DNA of 54,752 nt from Stenotrophomonas sp. VV52 (GTDB taxonomy: Bacteria; Pseudomonadota; Gammaproteobacteria; Xanthomonadales; Xanthomonadaceae), in the NCBI RefSeq assembly GCF_002893095.1, contig NZ_PKQQ01000017.1:1-54752 (forward strand), in the 5' to 3' direction. A program made the position numbers and the translations under genes. A model generated the notes under the pieces. That model searched no databases and was not told the DNA's origin. It saw only the letters and a list, made by a program, of their open reading frames with translations. Of the stretch, positions 15,667 through 23,655 are shown one piece after another. Each line of letters starts with the position of its first letter. The stretch's first letter is position 1.

Positions 15667-15672
15667 TGTTGC

Positions 15673-17082
15673 TCAGACCGCGTAGTACATCTGGTATTCC
15701 AGCGGATGGGTTGCGGCGCGGAAGCGGGTCACTTCCTGCATCTTCAGCGCGATGTAGCCGTCGATGAAGTCGTCGGTCATCACGCCGCCGGCCTTCAGGA
15801 ACTCACGGTCCTTGTCCAGCGCTTCCAGCGCCTGGTCGAGGCTGGAGCAGACCTGCGGGATCAGCTTCTCTTCTTCCGGCGGCAGGTCGTACAGGTCCTT
15901 GTCGCTCGGTGCGCCCGGGTCGATCTGGTTCTTGATGCCGTCCAGGCCGGCCATCATCAGCACGGTGAAGGTCAGGTAGCCGGACTGGATCGGATCGGGG
16001 AAACGCATTTCGATGCGGCGTGCCTTCGGGTTGGACACCCACGGAATGCGGCACGAGGCGGAACGGTTACGCGCCGAGTAGGCCAGCATGACCGGGGCTT
16101 CGAAGCCCGGCACCAGGCGCTTGTAGCTGTTGGTGCCCGAGTTGGCGAAGGCGTTGATCGCCTTGGCGTGCTTGAAGATGCCGCCGATGTACCACAGCGC
16201 CATCTGGCTCAGGCCGCCGTAGCCGTCGCCGGAGAACAGGTTGGTGCCGCCCTTGGACAGCGACTGGTGCACGTGCATGCCGCTGCCGTTGTCGCCGACG
16301 ATCGGCTTGGGCATGAAGGTGGCGGTCTTGCCGTTGCGGTGGGCGACGTTCTTGATGACGTGCTTCATGCGCAGCAGTTCGTCGGCCTTCTGCACCAGGG
16401 TGCTGAACTTGGTGCCGATCTCGCACTGGCCGGCGGTGGCCACTTCGTGGTGCTGCACTTCCACTTCGATGCCGACCTGTTCCAGCACCTTGCACATTTC
16501 AGCGCGCAGGTCGTGCAGCGAGTCGGTCGGCGGCACCGGGAAGTAGCCGCCCTTCACGGCCGGACGGTAGCCGCTGTTGGCGCCGTCGTACTTGTCGCCG
16601 GTGCTCCAGGCCGCTTCTTCGGAGTCGATCTTGAAGAAGGTGTTGCCCATGTCATTGGCGAAACGGACCGAGTCGAAGATGAAGAACTCCGGCTCCGGAC
16701 CGAAGAAGGCCTGCTCGGCGATGCCGGAGGACTTCAGGTAGGCTTCGGCGCGCTTGGCGATGCCGCGCGGGCAGCGGCCGTACGGCTGCATGGTGGCCGG
16801 GTCGAGGATGTCGCAGGTGATGACCAGGGTCGGATGCTGGTAGAACGGGTCGACGTAGGCGCTGGACGGATCCGGCATCAGCACCATGTCCGACTCGGCG
16901 ATGCCCTTCCAGCCGGCGATCGAGCTGCCGTCGAACATCTTGCCTTCTTCGAACAGCGACGGCTCCACGATGCTGGCCGGGAAGGTGACGTGCTGCTCCA
17001 CACCGCGCATGTCAACGAAACGCAGGTCGATGAACTCGATCTGGTTGTCCTTGATCAGCTTCTCAACGTTTTCCACGGACAT
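15673..17082 (-). CDS. glnA: Glutamine synthetase type I
   Basis: A 469-residue cytoplasmic dodecameric enzyme that condenses glutamate and ammonia to glutamine using ATP. Family motifs are in order: MFDGSSIAGW near residue 50, the metal-ligand segment FFGPEPEFFIFD, the ATP-site motif KPIVGDNGSGMHVHQSL, and NRSASCRIPW. The adenylylation loop LYDLPPEE has its target tyrosine at about 398, so GlnE-type control is expected. The start at 17082 (MSVENVEKLIKDNQ) matches the family. The open frame extends far upstream without similarity. A sigma54 promoter lies about 40 bases upstream with two NtrC-type sites beyond it, and a hairpin terminator follows. Confidence 0.98.
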   Translation of the reverse strand: MSVENVEKLIKDNQIEFIDLRFVDMRGVEQHVTFPASIVEPSLFEEGKMFDGSSIAGWKGIAESDMVLMPDPSSAYVDPFYQHPTLVITCDILDPATMQPYGRCPRGIAKRAEAYLKSSGIAEQAFFGPEPEFFIFDSVRFANDMGNTFFKIDSEEAAWSTGDKYDGANSGYRPAVKGGYFPVPPTDSLHDLRAEMCKVLEQVGIEVEVQHHEVATAGQCEIGTKFSTLVQKADELLRMKHVIKNVAHRNGKTATFMPKPIVGDNGSGMHVHQSLSKGGTNLFSGDGYGGLSQMALWYIGGIFKHAKAINAFANSGTNSYKRLVPGFEAPVMLAYSARNRSASCRIPWVSNPKARRIEMRFPDPIQSGYLTFTVLMMAGLDGIKNQIDPGAPSDKDLYDLPPEEEKLIPQVCSSLDQALEALDKDREFLKAGGVMTDDFIDGYIALKMQEVTRFRAATHPLEYQMYYAV

Positions 17083-17120
17083 CGGTGAAACCTCAGATGG
17101 GTGATTGCCTGTGTGGGTAG

Positions 17121-17136
17121 AGCAATCCCCGTGCCA
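17121..17136 (-). promoter_or_regulatory. Sigma54 (RpoN) -24/-12 promoter of glnA
   Basis: The minus strand reads TGGCACGGGGATTGCT, a complete match to the TGGCACG-N4-TTGCW consensus with the required GG-N10-GC spacing. Transcription would start near 17110, about 28 bases upstream of the glnA start codon. Such promoters need an activator, here probably NtrC. Confidence 0.92.
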
Positions 17137-17201
17137 ACTTTCTGCGGCGCACAAGTGGTTGATTTCACACGGCCTGCACTGAACTGGCGCCTGAACGCTG
17201 C

Positions 17202-17216
17202 GCACCACGATGGTGC
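17202..17216. promoter_or_regulatory. NtrC-type enhancer site I
   Basis: GCACCACGATGGTGC is a perfect palindrome around three bases and matches the enterobacterial NtrC site GCACC-N5-GGTGC. Its centre is about 99 bases upstream of the predicted sigma54 start, the usual enhancer position at glnA. Confidence 0.85.
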
Positions 17217-17230
17217 AACGGCCGCACCAC

Positions 17231-17245
17231 GCACACATTTGGTGC
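17231..17245. promoter_or_regulatory. NtrC-type enhancer site II
   Basis: GCACACATTTGGTGC keeps both outer halves of the NtrC consensus but is a less perfect palindrome than site I. The two centres are 29 bases apart, close to three helical turns, so both dimers would face the same side of the DNA. Confidence 0.7.
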
Positions 17246-17265
17246 GGGCATTGATGTTTTATGAT
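17239..17265 (+). promoter_or_regulatory. Possible sigma70 promoter of uppP
   Basis: TATGAT at 17260-17265 is a good -10 element. A weak -35 (TTTGGT or TTGGTG) lies 15-16 bases upstream and overlaps NtrC-type site II. A start near 17272 would leave a leader of about 45 bases before the uppP ATG. The -35 match is poor. Confidence 0.3.
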
Positions 17266-17316
17266 CGGGACCGCCGCCGGGCACCGCCCGGCATCAACCA
17301 GAGCCCGTGCGCGCCG

Positions 17317-18111
17317 ATGTCCGACCTGTTTTCCGCCCTGCTGTTGGGCATTCTTGAAGGCCTTACCGAATTCCTGCCGATCTCCAGCACCGGCCACCTG
17401 CTGATCGCCCAGCACTGGCTGGGCGCGCGCTCGGACTTCTTCAACATCGTGATCCAGGCCGGCGCGATCCTGGCGATCACCCTGGTGTTCCGCCAGCGCC
17501 TGTGGTCGCTGGCCACCGGCCTGCACGACCGCGCCAACCGCGACTACGTGCTGAAGCTGGGCACCGCCTTCCTGGTCACCGCCGTGGTCGGCCTGCCGGT
17601 GCGCCTGGCCGGTTGGGAGCTGCCGGAGACGGTGACCCCGATCGCCTGGGCGCTGATCATCGGCGGCATCTGGATGATCCTGGTGGAAATGCGCGCCGCG
17701 CGCCTGCCCGACCGGGACGAGGTCACCTGGAAGGTGGCGGTGCTGGTCGGCCTGGCCCAGGTGGTGGCGGGCGTATTCCCGGGCACGTCGCGTTCGGCAG
17801 CGGCAATCTTCATCGCCATGCTGTTCGGCCTGAGCCGGCGCGCGGCGGCGACTGAATTCGTGTTCCTGGTGGGTATTCCGACCATGTTCGCCGCCAGTGC
17901 CTACGCGTTCCTGGAACTGGCCAAGGACGGCAAGCTGGCCAGCGAGAACTGGACCGACGTGGGCGTGGCCTTCGTTGCCGCGGTCATCACCGGCTTCGTC
18001 GTAGTGAAGTGGCTGCTGGGCTACATCAAGGCGCACCGCTTCACTGCGTTCGCGTACTACCGGATCGCACTGGGCGCGGCGCTGCTGCTGTTCCTGCCTG
18101 CTGGCAACTGA
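17317..18111 (+). CDS. uppP: Undecaprenyl-diphosphatase (BacA/UppP family)
   Basis: A 264-residue integral membrane enzyme that dephosphorylates undecaprenyl pyrophosphate to recycle the lipid carrier for peptidoglycan and O-antigen synthesis. It confers bacitracin tolerance when abundant. The start MSDLFSALLLGILEG and the catalytic segment GLTEFLPISSTGHLL (E/Q-rich motif) are canonical. The second motif FPGTSRSAAAI lies near residue 155. Several hydrophobic helices run to the C-terminus LLLFLPAGN. The start at 17317 gives the usual length; upstream starts (ATG 17254) add a charged stretch not found in the family. The gene is divergent from glnA and shares its regulatory region. The lipoprotein gene follows 20 bases later. 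Confidence 0.95.
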   Translation: MSDLFSALLLGILEGLTEFLPISSTGHLLIAQHWLGARSDFFNIVIQAGAILAITLVFRQRLWSLATGLHDRANRDYVLKLGTAFLVTAVVGLPVRLAGWELPETVTPIAWALIIGGIWMILVEMRAARLPDRDEVTWKVAVLVGLAQVVAGVFPGTSRSAAAIFIAMLFGLSRRAAATEFVFLVGIPTMFAASAYAFLELAKDGKLASENWTDVGVAFVAAVITGFVVVKWLLGYIKAHRFTAFAYYRIALGAALLLFLPAGN

Positions 18112-18131
18112 AGTCCCCCAAGGAGATGTCC

Positions 18132-18968
18132 ATGAAAACCACCCGCAACCTGATGCTGATCCTGCCGCTGGCCCTGCTGGCCGCGTGCAGCAACCCCTCC
18201 AGCCAGGCCCCCGCCGGCCCCGGCCGCGACGACCTGGCCCCGGCGCCGACCGCGGCGGCCGACCAGAAGGCCGCCGCGCAGCTGGACGTGCAGCGCCTGC
18301 AGGGCAACCACTGGGTGCTCGACAGCGCCACCGACGCCAGCGGCAAGCGCATCGACGCGCTGTTCGCGCGCGCCGACAAGCCGGTGACGCTGGACTTCAT
18401 CGACGGCCGCCTGGCGGTGAGCAACACCTGCAACCGCATGGGCGGGGGCTACACCCTGGCCGACGGCTCACTGACCGTTTCGCCGATGGCCTCGACCATG
18501 ATGGCCTGCACCGACAAGGCGCTGATGGCGCTGGACCAGGCGGTGGGCTCGCGGCTGGAAGGCGCGCTGAAGACCGAACTGGGTACCGAAGGCCAGCTGA
18601 CCCTGCGCACCGCCAGCGGCGACGTGCTGGTGTTTACGCCGCAGCCGACGGCCGAAACCCGCTTCGGCGGTCCGGGCGAGACGGTGTTCATTGAAGTGGC
18701 CGCGCAGACCAGGCCGTGCCCGCACCCGATGATCCGCGACAAGCAGTGCCTGCAGACGCGCGAGATCCAGTTCGATGAGAACGGGATCAAGAAGGGGACG
18801 CCGGGTGCGTTCGAGAACTTCTACGACGTGATCGAGGGCTATACGCACGAAGCCGGTACGCGCAACGTGCTGCGGGTGAAGCGCTTCAACGTGGCCAACC
18901 CGCCGGCCGATGCGTCGTCGAAGGCGTATGTGCTGGATATGGTGGTGGAGTCGGCTGTCGAGAAGTGA
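18132..18968 (+). CDS. META-domain lipoprotein (HslJ-like) with a C-terminal DUF4377-like part
   Basis: A 278-residue predicted lipoprotein. The signal peptide ends in the lipobox LLAACS. A low-complexity Ala/Pro segment follows, then a META domain at about 58-175 (QGNHWVLDSA, VSNTCNRMGGGYTL, SPMASTMMAC), related to the heat-shock protein HslJ. The C-terminal third (FIEVAAQTRPCPHPMIRDKQ to the end) resembles the DUF4377 family often fused to META. AAGGAG at 18119-18124 fits the ATG at 18132 and not the in-frame ATG at 18126. The gene lies 20 bases after uppP and ends before a REP element and a terminator, so it is probably the last gene of that unit. The molecular function is unknown. Confidence 0.85.
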   Translation: MKTTRNLMLILPLALLAACSNPSSQAPAGPGRDDLAPAPTAAADQKAAAQLDVQRLQGNHWVLDSATDASGKRIDALFARADKPVTLDFIDGRLAVSNTCNRMGGGYTLADGSLTVSPMASTMMACTDKALMALDQAVGSRLEGALKTELGTEGQLTLRTASGDVLVFTPQPTAETRFGGPGETVFIEVAAQTRPCPHPMIRDKQCLQTREIQFDENGIKKGTPGAFENFYDVIEGYTHEAGTRNVLRVKRFNVANPPADASSKAYVLDMVVESAVEK

Positions 18969-18976
18969 TGCATTGC

Positions 18977-19003
18977 GTGGAGCCGGCCAGCGGCCGGCAC
19001 TAC
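18977..19003. repeat. GTAG-type REP element
   Basis: The sequence GTGGAGCCGGCCAGCGGCCGGCACTAC is an imperfect hairpin. Its reverse complement begins with GTAG, as in Xanthomonadaceae SMAG/REP elements. It lies just past the lipoprotein stop codon, before the terminator. Confidence 0.85.
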
Positions 19004-19013
19004 CGGTGAACTG

Positions 19014-19045
19014 CGCCGCCCGATCATTCGTCGGGCGGCGTTTTT
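19014..19045 (+). terminator. Rho-independent terminator of uppP-lipoprotein unit
   Basis: A perfect ten-base stem (CGCCGCCCGA / TCGGGCGGCG), a seven-base loop and TTTTT. It ends two bases before the stop codon of the convergent PEBP gene. Confidence 0.92.
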
Positions 19046-19046
19046 A

Positions 19047-19658
19047 TTACGCCAGCGCCGGATTCAACGTGTACGTGCCATGCAGCGCAGCTTCGGCGAG
19101 CACGTGGCCGTGCATCGCCTTGTGCACGTCGGCGGCGGTGAACGGCGTGGGCAGGTCCAGCGTGGCCACGTCCAGCGCGAACAGCCGGAAGAAATAGCGG
19201 TGCACGCGTTCGTCGTTGAACGGCGGGTACGGGCCGTCATAGCCCAGGTACTGTCCGGCCATGTCCGGGTTGCCGGCGAACCAGCCGGTGAAGTCGTTCA
19301 GGCCCTGGCGCGCGCCAGCCGGGCCGGCCGGCTGCGGCTTGCCTTTGGCAACGAAACCGTCGCTGCAGCTGCCTTCGGCGATGTCCCGCAGGTCGGCCGG
19401 AATGTCGGCCATCGCCCAATGCGTGAAGTCGGCGCGCGGCTGGTCGGCCGGCACGCTGCAGTCGGCGCGGCCGACCGTTTCCGGCACGGTGGGCACGTCC
19501 GGGTCGATGCACAGCAGCGCGAACGAGCGGGTGCCCTCGGGCACCTCGCTCCACGCCAGCGGCGGGTTGCGGTTGGCGGCGAAGCCGTTCGCATCGCCCG
19601 CAGCGAAGCGGCTGTCGATCGGCTCGCCATTGCGCAGGTGGGTACTGGTGAGTTTCAT
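19047..19658 (-). CDS. YbhB/YbcL-family (PEBP-like) protein
   Basis: A 203-residue cytoplasmic protein of the phosphatidylethanolamine-binding-protein fold, like E. coli YbhB. Motifs seen are NRNPPLAWSEVPEGTRSFAL, IDPDVPT, DFTHWAMADIP and YDGPYPPFNDERVHRYFFRLFAL. These line the anion pocket and the core of the family. The start at 19658 is chosen because TAAGGAGA lies upstream at proper spacing; an in-frame start ten codons earlier lacks family similarity. It is about 45 residues longer than YbhB. The ligand and role are unknown. It begins ten bases after the TPR/sulfotransferase gene and is probably co-transcribed with it. Confidence 0.88.
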   Translation of the reverse strand: MKLTSTHLRNGEPIDSRFAAGDANGFAANRNPPLAWSEVPEGTRSFALLCIDPDVPTVPETVGRADCSVPADQPRADFTHWAMADIPADLRDIAEGSCSDGFVAKGKPQPAGPAGARQGLNDFTGWFAGNPDMAGQYLGYDGPYPPFNDERVHRYFFRLFALDVATLDLPTPFTAADVHKAMHGHVLAEAALHGTYTLNPALA

Positions 19659-19668
19659 CAAGGTCTCC

Positions 19669-21738
19669 TTACGCTTCGGTGTAGCCAAGCCGCACCGCTA
19701 CCGGGGTGAGCTGGGCAAACGCGGCCGACAGCACGTCGCTGTACTGACGCCAGTGGCCGGCGGGGAACCGCGCCGGGCCCAGCGTCTGTGCGGGCGGGAA
19801 CTGCACGCCGAACAGGCGGCCCAGGTGCTCGGCCATCGCCGCCGGGTCGTTGCCGATCTCGTCGATGCGCACCAGCGCGTGCGGGTACAGGTCCTGTTCG
19901 TGCAGGGTGGCGACCTGGGCCAGCGCGCGCGCCAGCCACTCGGCCGCTTCATTGACCGAGGTCACCGCGAACGGCGCCGGCGCACCGTGCGCCAGCCACT
20001 CCAGCAGCATGTCGCGCGGGTCGCGCAGCACCAGCAGCAGGCGGCCTTCCGGCAGCTGCGGGCGCAGCGCCCAGAGCAGCGCGTTGTCCCACCAGAGCAG
20101 CCAGTCGATCACGTTGGCGTCGGCCAGGCCGCGCGCCGGCAGCTGTGCGCGCCACTGCGCGACCAGGCCTTCGGGCGTGAGCTTGCCGGTGGAGAGGTCC
20201 TGCAGCGCGTGGTAACTCTGGAAGGCGTCATCCGGCGGGTTGGCACCGAAGCGGTCGCCGCGCAGCACCGGGCTGGCGGCGGCGATGGCGGCAATCACGC
20301 GCTCCACGTTCGAGCCGGGCGCGCCCCACACGAACATGGGACGGGCGGCGCTGCCGGCGTCGACCTGGCCCAGGTCCGGCCAGCTCAGCGGCGCCTTGGC
20401 CTGCGGGGGCAGCGGCAGGCGCTGCGGCGCTTCACTGACGTGCAGGTTGGTCCAGGTGGCCAGGGCGTCGGCGTGCTGGCCGGCGCGGTCCTGCACCGAC
20501 CCCAGCCAGGCGCGCAGGCTCGGCTTGGCTTCGGCCGGGGCCTGCTCGACCATCTGCTGTACATGCGCCACGGCGGCAGCCGGGTCGCGTGCGAGCAGCG
20601 CGTCGACCACGCGCGATTCGCCGCTGCTGCGGCCCGGCTCGAGCGCGGTGATGCGGCGCGCGACGGCTTCGGCGGCCTCGGCTTCACCGGCCATGTCATG
20701 CAGGCGCATGCGCGTTTCCAGCGCCGGCATGTGCTCGGGCATGGCCTCCACCCAGCGCGCGCCGACGGCGGCTGCTTCGCTGCTGCCTACTGGGTCGATC
20801 GACAGCCGCGCCAGCCACAGGTTGTGTTCGGTCGGGTGCGCTGCGAGCTTGGCGTCGAGCGTTTCGCGCGCCTGCGCTTCGCGGCCCAGGCGCTGCCAGG
20901 CCATCAGCAGCAGCTGCAGGGTGTGGCGGTCGGCCGGCCACTGTTCCAGCACCGGCAGCAGGTGCTCCAGCGCCTGCAGCGGCTGCCCGGACTGCAGTTC
21001 CAGTTCGCCGGCCAGGCGGCGCATGGCCGGGGTGTCGGTCTGCGGGTTCGCGAGCAGCTGGCGCATCGCGGCGGCGGCGCCCTCGGTGTTGCCCTGGCGC
21101 AGCGCCAACTGCACCAGCAGGCCCTGCAGCGAGGTCATGCCCGGGTTGAGTTCCAGCGCGCGGCGGAACGCCTGTTCGGCGAAGGCCAGCATGTCCTTGC
21201 CCAGGTAGGCCATGCCCAGCGCGTAGATGATGCGCGCGTCGTTGGGCAACGCGCGGCTGGCCGCGGAAAGCAGCGACAGTGCGCGGTCGCCGTCGTTGCG
21301 GCGCAGGGCGACCAGGCCCAGCAGCGCCACCACTTCCGGGTGCTCTTCATCCACGCGGGCCGCCGTGCGGGTGATGCGCTCGGCTTCGTCCACGTCGTTG
21401 CGCATGAGCGCACGGTGGGCCTGCATCAGGTAGGCGGACAGTTCGTTGGGGTTGAGCTCGGCGGTACGGTCCAGCGACGCGTCGGCCGCCTCGAACTGGC
21501 GCAGCGCCATCATCAGGCCGGCGTGCTGCAGGTGCAGGTCGGCATTGTCCGGCGCCAGTTCAAGCGCGCGCTGCAGGCTTTCCAGCGCCTGCTCGTGCTG
21601 GCCCTGCTGCTGCAGGGCCAGGGCCAGCCAGCGGTGCGCCTGCGGCTGCTCCGGCTCGGCCTGGCTCCATTCGCGCGCGAGCTGCGCGGCTTCATCCGCT
21701 GCGCCACGACGCAGGGCTTGGATGATGTTGTCTTGCAT
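19669..21738 (-). CDS. TPR protein with a degenerate sulfotransferase-like C-terminal domain
   Basis: A 689-residue protein. Residues 1 to about 430 are tandem tetratricopeptide repeats (for example QAHRWLALALQQQGQHEQAL and EQAFRRALELNPGM). The C-terminal 230 residues resemble the sulfotransferase domain of bacterial TPR-sulfotransferases: FVWGAPGSNVERVI at the expected PAPS P-loop, and LRDPRDMLLEWL at the expected 3'-phosphate motif. The P-loop lacks the usual (R/K)SGT core, so catalysis is doubtful. No signal peptide was seen. The start at 21738 (MQDNIIQALRRGAADEA) opens directly with the first repeat; upstream frame is arginine-rich shadow sequence. It is followed by the PEBP gene. Confidence 0.8.
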   Translation of the reverse strand: MQDNIIQALRRGAADEAAQLAREWSQAEPEQPQAHRWLALALQQQGQHEQALESLQRALELAPDNADLHLQHAGLMMALRQFEAADASLDRTAELNPNELSAYLMQAHRALMRNDVDEAERITRTAARVDEEHPEVVALLGLVALRRNDGDRALSLLSAASRALPNDARIIYALGMAYLGKDMLAFAEQAFRRALELNPGMTSLQGLLVQLALRQGNTEGAAAAMRQLLANPQTDTPAMRRLAGELELQSGQPLQALEHLLPVLEQWPADRHTLQLLLMAWQRLGREAQARETLDAKLAAHPTEHNLWLARLSIDPVGSSEAAAVGARWVEAMPEHMPALETRMRLHDMAGEAEAAEAVARRITALEPGRSSGESRVVDALLARDPAAAVAHVQQMVEQAPAEAKPSLRAWLGSVQDRAGQHADALATWTNLHVSEAPQRLPLPPQAKAPLSWPDLGQVDAGSAARPMFVWGAPGSNVERVIAAIAAASPVLRGDRFGANPPDDAFQSYHALQDLSTGKLTPEGLVAQWRAQLPARGLADANVIDWLLWWDNALLWALRPQLPEGRLLLVLRDPRDMLLEWLAHGAPAPFAVTSVNEAAEWLARALAQVATLHEQDLYPHALVRIDEIGNDPAAMAEHLGRLFGVQFPPAQTLGPARFPAGHWRQYSDVLSAAFAQLTPVAVRLGYTEA

Positions 21739-21802
21739 GACGGTCCAGCTTGGGGTCAAACCCCGATTGTAGAACACCGGCGGCGGCGCGCCGGGGCGGC
21801 CC

Positions 21803-22795
21803 TCAGGGCAGCGCTTCCAGGCCCAGGCGCTGGGCCACCCAGCGTTCGGAGAAGCCGTCGCCGCGCCAGTTTTCGAGGAAGCCGCAGTGCCCGCCCCAGG
21901 GGGCGATCTCGAGCCGGGCATGGGCCGGCAGGCGCCAGCCATCGAAGGTGGCATAGGGAATGACCGGGTCGTCCTGGGCCATCAGGATGTCGGCCGGCAC
22001 TTCCAGCCCGGCCAGGCGGTCGCCGGCGATCGAATAACCGTCGAAGTAGGCCTGCAGGGTGCCGAATTCGGTGTGGTGTTCGACCAGCCACGCGGTCAGC
22101 GCGCGGATGTCGAGCTTGAGCACGCGGTCGTCCCAGTCGCTCAGCTCGGGGAACAGGTCGCGCTTGCGGCGCAGCGACCCGGCCCACTTGCGGCGGAAGT
22201 ACCAGTCGTACATCGCCGGGCCGTTCTCGATGCTTTCCATGGTGATGGCCGGGTCCAGCACCGGGCACACCGAGGCCACCCGGCGCAGCGGCACGCCGGC
22301 CGCCGGTGCGCGCAGCGCCAGCCGCAGCACGAAGTTGCCGCCCAGCGAATAGCCGGCCGCCACCAGCGGCAGCTGCGGCCAACGCCGCGCGATGTCGCCG
22401 GCGGCCTGCACCACTTCGTCGATGCGGTTGGAATGGAAGATGCCGGGATTGAGGTGGTGGGTGTTGCCGTGGTCGCGGAAGTTCAGCCGCACCACGTCGT
22501 AGCCGGCCTCCAGCATGCGCGCGGCGGTCATGCGCATGTAGCTGGATTCGGCGCTGCCCTCCCAGCCATGCAGCAGCAGCGCCATGCCGACCGGTTCGCG
22601 GCCTTCGATGCGGCTGTGCCAGCCCTGCAGGCGCACGCCTTCGCCACCGTCCAGGATCAGTTCTTCGGTCACCGCGCCGGTCGCCGCCAGCAGCACCAGG
22701 CCGCGCTGCATGCGCATGCGGCTGGAACTGAGCATCGACTGCAGGTGCGGGTTGCGCAGCCAACGCGGCGGACAGTAGTCGGCAGCGGTCAGCAT
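21803..22795 (-). CDS. YheT-family alpha/beta hydrolase
   Basis: A 330-residue cytoplasmic hydrolase of the COG0429/YheT group. It begins with the family signature RNPHLQSM. LLLHGWEGS forms the oxyanion region, and the nucleophile elbow is GYSLGGN (Ser150). An aspartate in AQDDPVIP and His in WGGHCGF complete a plausible Ser-Asp-His triad. Length is typical of YheT (340). Substrates of this family are poorly defined; esters are presumed. The start codon lies four bases from the stop of the acyltransferase gene upstream, so the two are probably translated from one message, suggesting a lipid-related role. Confidence 0.9.
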   Translation of the reverse strand: MLTAADYCPPRWLRNPHLQSMLSSSRMRMQRGLVLLAATGAVTEELILDGGEGVRLQGWHSRIEGREPVGMALLLHGWEGSAESSYMRMTAARMLEAGYDVVRLNFRDHGNTHHLNPGIFHSNRIDEVVQAAGDIARRWPQLPLVAAGYSLGGNFVLRLALRAPAAGVPLRRVASVCPVLDPAITMESIENGPAMYDWYFRRKWAGSLRRKRDLFPELSDWDDRVLKLDIRALTAWLVEHHTEFGTLQAYFDGYSIAGDRLAGLEVPADILMAQDDPVIPYATFDGWRLPAHARLEIAPWGGHCGFLENWRGDGFSERWVAQRLGLEALP

Positions 22796-22799
22796 CGCG

Positions 22800-23591
22800 C
22801 TAGGGGGCAGTCATGGCCGCCACGATGCGCGCACGCGAGGTTTCCGCGATGCGGCGACGGCCTTCCAGGTCGTGGGTGCCAATGGGCGCGAGGAAATGCA
22901 CCTCGGCCCGACGTGCCGGTTCGCCCAGCAGGCGCAGGAAATTGGCGAAGAAGCTTTCGCGCTCGCCGAAGGCGACCACGGTCTGCGCGTTGCCGTGCGC
23001 GCCGTAGCGCAGCGCTACCGGCTGCACCGGCACCTGGGTTTCCACCGCAGCCTGGAAGATGCGCGCGTGGAACGGGCCCACTTCGTGCCCGCCACGGGTG
23101 CGTCCTTCCGGGAACACGCCCACGGCCTTGCCTTCCTGCAGGCGTTCGACCATGACCTGCATGACCCCACCCAGCGATTCGGTGCTGCCACGCTGGTGGA
23201 AGATGGTCTGGCCGCGTGCGGCCAGCCAGCCGACCACCGGCCAGCCGGCGATCTCACGCTTGGCCACGAAACCCATCATGCGCTGGCTGTGCAGCATGCA
23301 GATGTCGACCCAGCTGACATGGTTGGCCACGAACAGCACCGCGCCCGGCAGCGGCGTACCGATGCGGTGCAGGCGGAAGCCGAAGATCCACATCAGGCCG
23401 GCCGACCAGGCGCTGACCACGCGGTGTTCCAGCGGCCAGCCGCCCACGCGCACGCGGCCCCACGGCGGCAGCATGCCGATCAGGGTCAGCGGCAGGAACA
23501 GCAGGAGGTGCACCAGCAGGAGGGGAACGCGATACAGGTAACGGCATACGCGCGCCACGCCGCCACGCGAGGCCGAAGGGCGGGAAGTCAT
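22800..23591 (-). CDS. 1-acyl-sn-glycerol-3-phosphate acyltransferase-like (PlsC family)
   Basis: A 263-residue membrane-associated acyltransferase. An N-terminal hydrophobic segment (YRVPLLLVHLLLFLPLTLIG) anchors it. The catalytic HX4D box is NHVSWVD near residue 92. The substrate-binding FPEGRTRGG box is near 158, and the fourth motif VPVQPVALRYG follows. It would transfer an acyl group to lysophosphatidate or a related lysolipid in the inner membrane. Several PlsC paralogues exist in this group, so the exact acceptor cannot be set; ornithine-lipid synthesis (OlsA-type) is an alternative. It lies directly upstream of the YheT-type hydrolase with a four-base gap. Confidence 0.88.
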   Translation of the reverse strand: MTSRPSASRGGVARVCRYLYRVPLLLVHLLLFLPLTLIGMLPPWGRVRVGGWPLEHRVVSAWSAGLMWIFGFRLHRIGTPLPGAVLFVANHVSWVDICMLHSQRMMGFVAKREIAGWPVVGWLAARGQTIFHQRGSTESLGGVMQVMVERLQEGKAVGVFPEGRTRGGHEVGPFHARIFQAAVETQVPVQPVALRYGAHGNAQTVVAFGERESFFANFLRLLGEPARRAEVHFLAPIGTHDLEGRRRIAETSRARIVAAMTAP

Positions 23592-23655
23592 CCGCGCACG
23601 ATACTCCAGCGCTGCGGGGTCTGCCAGCAGATCGCGGGCAAACCGCCAGCGGCGG

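Noticed and set aside
17254..17316. An earlier ATG for uppP adding 21 residues.
   Set aside because: The added residues are charged and unlike the family. The start at 17317 gives the standard N-terminus, and the earlier ATG sits at the probable promoter.
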